Source of the DNA: JBMSHD01 sp049416425
GTDB lineage: Bacteria > Pseudomonadota > Gammaproteobacteria > Francisellales > Francisellaceae
Direction: 5' to 3'
Length of the DNA: 6,772 bases
NCBI GenBank assembly: GCA_049416425.1
Contig: JBMSHD010000111.1
Span: 1-6,772 of the forward strand
The position numbers and the translations under genes were made by a program. The notes under the pieces were generated by a model. It had not been told where the DNA came from. It ran no database searches and saw nothing but the letters and a program-made list of their open reading frames with translations. Every line of letters starts with the position of its first letter. Within the stretch, counting starts at the first letter, position 1. Of this stretch, positions 1 through 5,810 are shown in pieces.

Positions 1-63
1 CGATACATGATATGGTGGGTTATGATGGGCGGTAAAAAATGGGGAGTTTTCAGTAAGTATTAA
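1..63 (+). CDS. Possible 3' end of an upstream gene (partial)
   Basis: Frame 1 is open from the window edge to a TAA at 61-63, giving 20 residues rich in Trp, Met, Gly and Lys and ending GVFSKY. Such a hydrophobic-then-basic tail would suit the C-terminus of a membrane protein, but 20 codons is too little to identify a family. Frame 3 is also open, up to a stop at 33-35, so the frame itself is uncertain. If real, the gene is co-directional with the OppA-like gene and ends 71 bp before its start. Confidence 0.25.
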   Translation, partial: RYMIWWVMMGGKKWGVFSKY

Positions 64-74
64 GAATTATCTAT

Positions 75-103
75 TTATCATTAATTTATTTGTGTGTTAT
101 ATC
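75..103 (+). promoter_or_regulatory. Candidate sigma70 promoter for the OppA-like gene
   Basis: TTATCA (75-80) and TATATC (98-103) are separated by 17 bp, each matching 4 of 6 consensus bases, in the AT-rich gap before the gene. Transcription would start near 110, leaving a leader of about 25 nt that contains the AAGGG ribosome site at 123-127. In such AT-rich DNA a match of this quality can occur by chance. Confidence 0.3.
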
Positions 104-134
104 TAAAAATAATACGAATAGCAAGGGTTTATGA

Positions 135-1796
135 ATGAAAGGCTCACTTTTTAAATTGTCGGCGTTGATCTCATTATCCATGGCGTTGGTCGCCTGCGGT
201 GGAGGAAATACCAATAATGCTCAGCATAATAAGGCATCGCCAGATACAAATATAGAGAATCGCACCTTGGTCGTGGCCAATGATTCGGATGTGCCGACAT
301 TGGATCCAGGGCTTTCTAATGATTCAACTTCAAACCGGGTGATCTTTGACTTGTTTGAGGGGTTGATAAATCAAAATCAACAGAACGATCCAGTTCCAGG
401 TGTGGCAAAGTCTTGGGATATATCAGATGATGGATTGGTCTATACCTTTCATCTTCGTGATGATGCCAGATGGTCAAATGGTGACCCGGTGACGGCGAAT
501 GATTTTGTCTATGCATTAAGACGGAATGCAGATCCACATACGGCAGCACCTCAGAATTTTGTGCTTAAAGTCATTAAAAATGGAGCTCAGGTTATTGCCG
601 GGAAGTTGCCGGTTTCGGACTTGGGTGTAGAGGCGATTGATGCCCATACGCTTAAGATCACGCTAGCTTATCCTTCGGCGTATTTTTTAAATACACTGAC
701 CTTGCCGGTGACTTTTCCGCTTTACAAACCCGTCATAGATAAGTGGAAAGGGCAGTGGACTCAGCCTCAGCATATTGTCTCAAATGGCGCCTACTTATTA
801 AAAGAATGGGTGGTCAGCGGTTATATTTTGGAAAATAAAAACCTCTATTACTGGGACCGCCAAGCCGTTAAAATCAAGCAAGTTAAAATTTTGCCGACTG
901 AGACGCTGGCGGCTTATAACCAATATCGTGCAGCTCAGGTTGACGTTGCTTCTCCACCGCCTGGTATACGACTCAAGCAGCTATATCATAATTTCCCCAA
1001 TCAGGTCTACAATGCGCCGTATATGGCTATTATTTATTATTGGATAAACATGCGCAATCCAGAGTTTAAAGATATTCGAGTCAGAAAGGCTTTATCGATG
1101 GTGGTCAATCGCCAGTCTATCGCCAAATATGTTATTGCTATGGGGCAGACGCCGGCTTATGGAATTGTACCGGATATGATCCAGCACGGGGTCTATAAGG
1201 ATCTCTATAAAGATATTCCTTCCTATGACTGGGTATCCTGGCCAATGGACAGACGCATCACGACCGCCAAAAAACTGCTTGAAGAAGCCGGTTATAATAA
1301 GCAGCACCCCTTGGTGTTTACTTTAAGTTATAACACCAGTGAATTTAACAAGCAGATCGCCTTATCGGTGATGGAGATGTGGAAAGCGGCTTTTGGCGAT
1401 TCTGTGAATGTGAAGCTTGAAAATGAAGAATGGAAAGTTTATTTGAATAGCGTCAGCAATGGGCAGTTTGATATTGCTCGCATGGGCAGCAATGCCAGCA
1501 TCAACGCCGCCGGTGAGTTTGTGGAGCAATATACCTGTGATTCCGTGAGTAATGCCGGAGGCTCATGTATTCCCGCCATCGGTGAATATTATCTAAAAGG
1601 GCTCCATTCTAAGACGCAGAAAGGTTATACTGAAAACATGAAAAAAGCGATGATCATCGCCATGGAGAACTATTTGACCATTCCGATTGATAACGCTCAA
1701 TATACGGTATTGGTGAAACCGGATATAGGTGGCTACATTCCAGATGACAATTATCTTAATAATGTCTATTCTAAATGGTTCTATTTTAAGGCTTAA
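135..1796 (+). CDS. OppA-like periplasmic peptide-binding lipoprotein (SBP_bac_5)
   Basis: This is a substrate-binding protein of an ABC importer of the oligopeptide type; it would capture ligand in the periplasm while anchored by lipid. Residues 1-20 form a lipoprotein signal peptide ending in the lipobox LVAC, with lipidated Cys21 followed by Gly. The SBP_bac_5 hallmarks are in order: ESWxxSDDG-like WDISDDGLVYTFHLRDDARW (94-113), SNGAYLLKEWV (216-226), RVRKALSMVVNR (315-326), and the OppA-style end VKPDIGGY plus NNVYSKW (527-548). The 553 aa length is normal (E. coli OppA 543). ATG at 135 is chosen because AAGGG lies 7 nt upstream; the ATG at 131 is in another frame. Where OppA has WCADYNEP, this protein reads SNASINAA (452-459), so the Asp that binds the peptide amino group is replaced by Ser455. 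The only cysteines besides Cys21 are Cys468 and Cys478, which could form a local disulfide. No permease or ATPase gene follows. The family is certain; the ligand is not. Confidence 0.9.
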   Translation: MKGSLFKLSALISLSMALVACGGGNTNNAQHNKASPDTNIENRTLVVANDSDVPTLDPGLSNDSTSNRVIFDLFEGLINQNQQNDPVPGVAKSWDISDDGLVYTFHLRDDARWSNGDPVTANDFVYALRRNADPHTAAPQNFVLKVIKNGAQVIAGKLPVSDLGVEAIDAHTLKITLAYPSAYFLNTLTLPVTFPLYKPVIDKWKGQWTQPQHIVSNGAYLLKEWVVSGYILENKNLYYWDRQAVKIKQVKILPTETLAAYNQYRAAQVDVASPPPGIRLKQLYHNFPNQVYNAPYMAIIYYWINMRNPEFKDIRVRKALSMVVNRQSIAKYVIAMGQTPAYGIVPDMIQHGVYKDLYKDIPSYDWVSWPMDRRITTAKKLLEEAGYNKQHPLVFTLSYNTSEFNKQIALSVMEMWKAAFGDSVNVKLENEEWKVYLNSVSNGQFDIARMGSNASINAAGEFVEQYTCDSVSNAGGSCIPAIGEYYLKGLHSKTQKGYTENMKKAMIIAMENYLTIPIDNAQYTVLVKPDIGGYIPDDNYLNNVYSKWFYFKA

Positions 1797-2092
1797 TCAG
1801 GGGTTTTCACGTCTTTGTCACAACATTCTTGTTTTGATCCACTGTGACAGTTGGAAGACTTGCCACAGTGTGAGCACTGAGATTTACAGCATCTGACATA
1901 AGCCCAGATCAGAATCAATGCGGACAATAAAGAGACAATATACCCTGCGCCTGAGTGAGGGGGGAAGACGTGAATAAGCTCCAAAAGCCAGCCGATAAAG
2001 CCGATCACAAGACCAAGGATGAATACAGACACAATAAAACAGATGATTTGCATCAAAGCCTTGAAATAGCAGCAGCCACCTTGGTTTTTCAT
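1793..2092 (-). CDS. Small two-helix membrane protein with Cys/His-rich tail, unknown function
   Basis: I do not recognise this 99-residue protein. It has a short N-terminus with Cys7-Cys8, a first hydrophobic helix (about 14-40, containing Cys18), a loop HVFPPHSG (41-48) and a second helix (about 50-66). The hydrophilic tail holds seven cysteines: C68 C69, C73-x2-C76, C82, C90 C91, with His75 and His83. That spacing could bind a metal ion or cluster or carry redox disulfides; this is inference. Arg67 and Lys70 after helix 2 suggest, by the positive-inside rule, a cytoplasmic tail. The start ATG overlaps the HU stop codon as ATGA, and GAAAGGG within the HU end (2100-2106) sits 7 nt upstream, so translation is probably coupled to HU. 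Its stop overlaps the end of the convergent OppA-like gene. The start, ribosome site and membrane pattern make it a likely real gene. Confidence 0.7.
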   Translation of the reverse strand: MKNQGGCCYFKALMQIICFIVSVFILGLVIGFIGWLLELIHVFPPHSGAGYIVSLLSALILIWAYVRCCKSQCSHCGKSSNCHSGSKQECCDKDVKTPD

Positions 2093-2379
2093 TTGTTCAC
2101 CCTTTCTTTGAGTTTGGAGCCAGCACTGAATTTAACGACATTGGCGGCTTTGATTTTCATGGGGGCACCTGTTTTAGGGTTGCGTCCTTGACGTGCAGCA
2201 CGTTTGACAACCTGAAAACTTCCAAAGCCAATAAAAGGGACTTTATATCCGGCTTTCAGGGAATCACCAAGCGATTCAAGTACAGCATTTAAAGCTGTTT
2301 CGGCGCCTTTTTTTGAGATTCCAGCCTTGACTGCTACTTTTGCAACAAAATCAGCTTTTGTTAGTTGTTTGCTTGACAT
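2089..2379 (-). CDS. HU-family histone-like DNA-binding protein
   Basis: This is a nucleoid-associated protein of the HU/IHF family that works as a dimer to bend and compact DNA. At 96 residues it is slightly longer than E. coli HU (90), mainly through a few extra N-terminal residues. The helical dimerisation part is residues 6-44 (LTKADFVAKVA, then the ALNAVLESL helix). The family signature runs from Gly51 to Thr70: GFGSF, then R60-AA-R63, G65-RNP-KT. Pro68 is the proline that intercalates into DNA. It resembles HU more than IHF, but HU alpha or beta cannot be told from a single gene. AAGGA (2388-2392) is 8 nt from the ATG. It lies 106 bp downstream of the co-directional POT-like gene and overlaps the start of the cysteine-rich membrane protein by 4 bp. 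Confidence 0.96.
   Translation of the reverse strand: MSSKQLTKADFVAKVAVKAGISKKGAETALNAVLESLGDSLKAGYKVPFIGFGSFQVVKRAARQGRNPKTGAPMKIKAANVVKFSAGSKLKERVNK
2093..2106 (-). promoter_or_regulatory. Internal ribosome site in the HU gene for the downstream membrane protein
   Basis: On the minus strand GAAAGGG (2106-2100) within the last HU codons is followed 7 nt later by ATGA, where the start of the membrane protein overlaps the HU TGA stop. This is the usual arrangement for translational coupling or re-initiation, and it fixes the start of the downstream gene. Confidence 0.65.
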
Positions 2380-2430
2380 GGGTTACTTCCTTCTGGTTAT
2401 TGTTTCACCGTCTAGTTTGGACAAGGAATC

Positions 2431-2460
2431 AAAAAATTGCAAATATACAGCCGCATATTT
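2431..2460 (-). terminator. Weak candidate terminator between the POT-like gene and HU
   Basis: Read on the minus strand, AAATAT (2460-2455) pairs with ATATTT (2446-2441) around an 8-nt loop, followed after a few bases by a run of six T (2436-2431). The stem is only 6 A/T pairs, so it would terminate poorly at best. It sits 26-55 bp after the transporter stop, the right place for a terminator that would separate it from HU. Confidence 0.25.
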
Positions 2461-2485
2461 TTGTAATTTTTTTGAAGTTTATTAC

Positions 2486-3946
2486 CTAGATAAGCTTTAT
2501 AATAAATTTCTTGACCCAAAGCATGAATAAACCGATGATCAGCACGACGATGCCGATGGATAGAAAAACCCATAAGTATTGTAGGTTGCTTTGAGTAAGA
2601 GTGTCTGATTTTGGAATAACAGTAAAACTGGCTATATAACCGGTCAGTAGGGCGCCGGCACCGGTCATAAGATTCCAAATGCCCATCAATAATCCTTCAT
2701 GACCTTCGGGAGACAGTTTTCCGACCATGGCGATACCAATAGGCACGACAAGAAGTTCGCCGGCGACAAACAGGAGAAAGACCAGAAAGAGCCATAAGAT
2801 TGAGAATTTTATATTAAGAAAGTTAAATAAAATTAGACTCAGAAGCAAATAACCGCAGGCGGCAAAGATAAGCCCCCAAGTGAATTTTGTTGGCAGCGAT
2901 GGGTTTTTGCGATATTTGTCTAATTTAACCCACAGCCAGCTGTAGAATAAACCAATAACGATGCAATATGCCGGATCTAATGAAGTGATTATTTCACCTG
3001 GGAAGGTAATGCCTGCAATTTCACGGTTTAAGTTGTTTTCGGCAAATACGGGCAATAGACCAAACTCAGAATTAAAAATAATCAGATAAGCCATGGCAAC
3101 GATACAAAGGAATAGAAAGGCCTTAAGGCGACCGCTTTGACGAGAATCGTTTTTTTTGTGCTTCATGCTAAGGTGCCAGATGTAGACGAAGCTGACCAGA
3201 ACCATGCTCCAAAGAATGATATCATTGATAATAACAAAATTAAGCAAAATATAGCATACCGGTGTCAGTATAATGGCCCAGATTAGCAGCCAGGTGATGC
3301 CGTAGGCGGATGAGCGTTGAAATCGTCGTTCGCCGGTTATCACTTCTTCATGCGTCTTGATTTTGCCGCGGAGAAAGAAAAACACAAAAAAGGCGATAAG
3401 GCTTGGAGTGCCATAGAGTAAAAAAGTCAAGTGCCAGCCAATAGCCTCACCAACGAAGCCACTGGTGAGATTGGCAAGTAGAAATCCTATGTTAAATAAC
3501 ATGTAAAAAATAGTGCTTCCTGAGTCACGTCTCGAATCGGAACGCTCATAAAGCATGGTGATTAATGACCAGATTGCCGGCGTGCAGTAAAGATTACCGA
3601 CCAAAAAAACAGCAAGCCCTAGAAATATAGATTGCTCGGAGGGGATGGCAAAAATGGCAAGACCAATAAAGCTTAGCCCAAGCCCAATGGTCGCCGTATT
3701 TCTAAAGCCAAACTTATCACACAGAAGTCCGCCGATCAAAGGCAGAGTGAAAGCAAGTGAATTAAATGCCGCGTAGACTTGGAAAGAATGATCATTCCCA
3801 AGTTGGGTGTGATGATTGAAATAGAGTAAAAGATTGGCCATGCATACACCCAAAGCAAGGGTGAAACAGGCATAGACGCCTGAGAGTATCCACAATGATG
3901 GCGGGTGGGTTTGTGCCTTGGAGGTGGCTGGGCTGTATTCTAACAT
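2486..3946 (-). CDS. POT/PTR2-family (MFS) peptide-transporter-like membrane protein with altered motifs
   Basis: This is an inner-membrane carrier of the proton-dependent oligopeptide transporter fold, probably 12-14 helices. Residue numbers count from the upstream ATG at 3952. Family marks include GGLLCDKFGFR (74-84), RRDSGSTIFYMLFNIG (141-156, the FYxxINxG region), SLDPAY (324-329), WLWVKL then KNPSLPTKF (339-357), and the TM10 block GELLVVPIG with Glu399. Three family residues are missing. TM1 (22-45) has no ExxERF motif and no charge at all. The TM4 lysine of the FKPN motif is Thr124 in CTPA. The TM7 Glu is Asn294. It may therefore move peptides by another coupling, or carry another substrate. 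The start at 3946 is preferred because GTGAG (3959-3955) is 8 nt upstream of it but only 2 nt from the ATG at 3952. It lies downstream of wrbA by roughly 60-70 bp and may be co-transcribed with it. Confidence 0.85.
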   Translation of the reverse strand: MLEYSPATSKAQTHPPSLWILSGVYACFTLALGVCMANLLLYFNHHTQLGNDHSFQVYAAFNSLAFTLPLIGGLLCDKFGFRNTATIGLGLSFIGLAIFAIPSEQSIFLGLAVFLVGNLYCTPAIWSLITMLYERSDSRRDSGSTIFYMLFNIGFLLANLTSGFVGEAIGWHLTFLLYGTPSLIAFFVFFFLRGKIKTHEEVITGERRFQRSSAYGITWLLIWAIILTPVCYILLNFVIINDIILWSMVLVSFVYIWHLSMKHKKNDSRQSGRLKAFLFLCIVAMAYLIIFNSEFGLLPVFAENNLNREIAGITFPGEIITSLDPAYCIVIGLFYSWLWVKLDKYRKNPSLPTKFTWGLIFAACGYLLLSLILFNFLNIKFSILWLFLVFLLFVAGELLVVPIGIAMVGKLSPEGHEGLLMGIWNLMTGAGALLTGYIASFTVIPKSDTLTQSNLQYLWVFLSIGIVVLIIGLFMLWVKKFIIKLI

Positions 3947-3983
3947 GGTCATAACTCACGGTTGGAATATGTTGATGACCTGA

Positions 3984-4013
3984 AGTATAGTTATCAATAT
4001 AATGGGATGCCAT
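3984..4013 (-). promoter_or_regulatory. Candidate promoter for the POT-like gene
   Basis: On the minus strand ATGGCA (4013-4008, 4 of 6) and TATACT (3989-3984, 5 of 6) are 18 bp apart in the gap after wrbA. Transcription would start about 30 nt before the start codon. If used, the transporter has its own promoter besides any readthrough from wrbA. Confidence 0.35.
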
Positions 4014-4014
4014 A

Positions 4015-4611
4015 TTAATTAAGCTGATTGGCAAGCGTTGCAATGCGTCTGCCTAGAGCTTTTGCCAGTACGATTTCATCATCAGACAGAGCAAGATCAG
4101 AGTTTAAACCATTAAAGTGAGACATGCCATAAGGCGTGCCTCCGGTTTTTGTCTGTTGCAGAGCTGTTTCACTGTAAGGAAGGCCAGCGATTAAGGCGCC
4201 ATGATGAAGAAAGGGAAACATCATCGATACCAGTGTTGTTTCTTGGCCACCATGCATGCTGGAGGTTGAGGTGAAAAATGCCGCCGGTTTGTTGATCAGA
4301 GTGCCTGAGAACCAAAGATCACTGGTGGTATCGATAAAATATTTCAGTGGTGCGGCCATGTTGCCAAAACGGGTTGGACTGCCGACAATAATCCCGTCAC
4401 AGTTTTTCAAATCTTCTTTCGTGACATATACCGCTCCGTTGTCTGGAATGGCTTTTGTGACTTTTTCACAGGTCGTTGATACTTCCGGCACGGTTCTTAG
4501 TGTCGCTTCACACCCTCCCGATTCAACACCTTGAGCAATTTTCTCGGCGATTGCACGAGTCGAGCCGGTTTTACTATAATAGAGTATTAATATGTTTTTC
4601 ATAAAAGGCAT
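4015..4611 (-). CDS. wrbA: WrbA, FMN-dependent NAD(P)H:quinone oxidoreductase
   Basis: This is a cytoplasmic flavoprotein that reduces quinones by two electrons with NAD(P)H, avoiding semiquinone radicals; E. coli WrbA is tetrameric and stationary-phase/stress linked. The sequence has a flavodoxin-like fold: ILILYYS then the FMN-phosphate loop SKTGST (13-18), the flavin-contact loop GSPTRFGNM (77-85), GGQE (121-124), HHG (136-138) and the WrbA-specific GGTPYG (157-162). The 198 aa length matches the family. The start is uncertain: ATG at 4611 gives MPFMKN, while ATG at 4602 gives MKNILIL, closer to where family members begin. Neither has a visible Shine-Dalgarno sequence. It is divergent from yihY with only 2 bp between start codons. 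wrbA next to a yihY gene is a known arrangement in other gammaproteobacteria such as Pseudomonas. Confidence 0.94.
   Translation of the reverse strand: MPFMKNILILYYSKTGSTRAIAEKIAQGVESGGCEATLRTVPEVSTTCEKVTKAIPDNGAVYVTKEDLKNCDGIIVGSPTRFGNMAAPLKYFIDTTSDLWFSGTLINKPAAFFTSTSSMHGGQETTLVSMMFPFLHHGALIAGLPYSETALQQTKTGGTPYGMSHFNGLNSDLALSDDEIVLAKALGRRIATLANQLN
4551..4580 (+). promoter_or_regulatory. Candidate yihY promoter inside the wrbA coding sequence
   Basis: A perfect -10 TATAAT (4575-4580) follows TTGCAC (4551-4556, 3 of 6) by 18 bp on the plus strand, within the first codons of wrbA on the other strand (the -10 covers the Tyr-Tyr-Ser codons of its flavin loop). Transcription would start near 4587, giving a leader of about 27 nt with AAAAGG at 4603-4608, 5 nt from the yihY ATG. 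Since yihY has only 2 bp of free upstream DNA, a promoter inside wrbA is required in any case. Confidence 0.55.
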
Positions 4612-4613
4612 TC

Positions 4614-5810
4614 ATGGCAATGGTTGATTTTAAACACTATGTTAAACGGTTTTATGTCTATTGGGTATGGGTGTTTAGAGAATATTTTTACCGAAATTGC
4701 TTGATTCAGGCGACTTCTTTAACCTTAACCAGCCTGTTTGCTCTGGTTCCTCTGTTGATGGTATTTCTGTCTATTTTCAGTCTTCTGCCGGCTTTTAAAC
4801 AGTTGCAGGATAATTTTCAGAATATCATTCTTGAGAATATGTTGCCGTCTTCAGGACAGTCTGTGTTGATGTATCTTCAGCATCTGACGTTAAACAGAGT
4901 CGGACTGCCGGTAACGGCTGTGATCGTATTATTTATTATCAGTATTTTAATGATTCGATCGGTTGAACGCGTATTAAATTCGATCTGGCATATTCGGCGT
5001 CAGCGCCCGGCAGTTACCGCGTTTTTACTGTATTGGGCGGTTTTGACGCTGGGCCCCCTATTATTTGGCAGTGGTATCGCCATTAGTTCATACCTTTTGT
5101 CAAGGCAGTGGCTGGGGATGATCGTATTTGGTTACGAAAAGTTGTTTATCAGTGCATTGCCAGTAGTCTTTAATTTTCTGGTTTTGCTTTTTATTTATAA
5201 AGTAGTTCCTTACACACGAGTCAAGTTTTTGCATGCCGCCGCCGGTGCGCTTTTCGCTGCCGTATTGATTGAAATCGCAAAAAAACTCTTCGGCTGGTAT
5301 GTATTGAAATTGCCCACCTATGAGTTGGTGTATGGTGCCTTATCGATCATCCCTGTTTTTATTCTGTGGGTATTACTGTCATGGCAGATTTTCTTGCTGG
5401 CGGCGGTGGTGAGTTTTGGGCTTAGTGTCTCGCATACTGAAAAACAAAAAACGATGACAGATGAACTGGATGTTTTGTTGTCTATTTTAGGTGTTTTGTA
5501 TCAGGCGCAGCAGCAGAAAATATCAATGACAACCGGTCAGATCGCTTCAAGTGTCCCAGGTATTGGGCGTGATCGTTTGCAGCAATTATTAAAACAACTG
5601 GTCCTAAAGCGATATATTAATGTCACCCAAGCTTCACAATACAGCTTAAATTGTGATCTTGCTCATGAAACCATACTGAATTTTTATCAAAGTTTTATGT
5701 TTTATTTAAATGTTAATGCTAAAGATGATGATACCGAGGCTATGTTGAAATTGAGGCGCAATATAGCTCATCAGTTAGAGACACCGCTTAGTCGCATTAT
5801 AAAGATTTAA
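4614..5810 (+). CDS. yihY: YihY/BrkB-family inner-membrane protein with C-terminal extension
   Basis: A polytopic inner-membrane protein of the YihY/virulence-factor-BrkB family, long mislabelled ribonuclease BN; its molecular role is not settled. About six helices are visible: 34-60, 98-116, 135-163, 178-198, 205-225 and 241-272. Family marks are SLFALVPLLMV (40-50), the YWAVLTLGPLL and AISSYLLS stretch (140-163), VPYTRV (198-203), IAKKLFGWYV (221-230) and PTYELVYGALSIIPVFILWV (234-253). Compared with the roughly 290-residue E. coli YihY it carries about 115 extra residues (284-398). These read like a soluble winged-helix-type domain: helix DELDVLLSILGVLYQA, TGQIASSV, then DRLQQLLKQLV and a beta-like YINVTQASQYSL. 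Longer versions are known in other proteobacteria. AAAAGG 5 nt before ATG 4614 supports this start over ATG 4620. It converges on ttcA, overlapping it by 14 bp. Confidence 0.92.
   Translation: MAMVDFKHYVKRFYVYWVWVFREYFYRNCLIQATSLTLTSLFALVPLLMVFLSIFSLLPAFKQLQDNFQNIILENMLPSSGQSVLMYLQHLTLNRVGLPVTAVIVLFIISILMIRSVERVLNSIWHIRRQRPAVTAFLLYWAVLTLGPLLFGSGIAISSYLLSRQWLGMIVFGYEKLFISALPVVFNFLVLLFIYKVVPYTRVKFLHAAAGALFAAVLIEIAKKLFGWYVLKLPTYELVYGALSIIPVFILWVLLSWQIFLLAAVVSFGLSVSHTEKQKTMTDELDVLLSILGVLYQAQQQKISMTTGQIASSVPGIGRDRLQQLLKQLVLKRYINVTQASQYSLNCDLAHETILNFYQSFMFYLNVNAKDDDTEAMLKLRRNIAHQLETPLSRIIKI

Noticed and set aside
131..133. Alternative ATG for the OppA-like gene
   Set aside because: It is in a different frame from the signal peptide and conserved domain; ATG 135 has the proper ribosome-site spacing.
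316..549. Minus-strand 77-codon open frame inside the OppA-like gene
   Set aside because: His/Pro-rich shadow of the conserved SBP_bac_5 coding sequence.
1955..2191. Plus-strand 78-codon open frame across the HU/membrane-protein junction
   Set aside because: It is antisense to two well-supported genes, has no recognisable domain and its composition reflects the opposite strand.
2400..2480. A promoter for HU
   Set aside because: TATATT and TTGCAA boxes exist on the minus strand, but no -35/-10 pair has acceptable spacing and score, so I do not call one, although HU very likely has its own promoter.
2412..2678. Minus-strand 88-codon frame across the end of the transporter gene
   Set aside because: Overlaps the transporter 3' coding sequence in another frame and has no ribosome site or family match that I can see.
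4256..4534. Plus-strand 92-codon open frame inside wrbA
   Set aside because: Entirely antisense to conserved WrbA motifs, with no ribosome site or family features.
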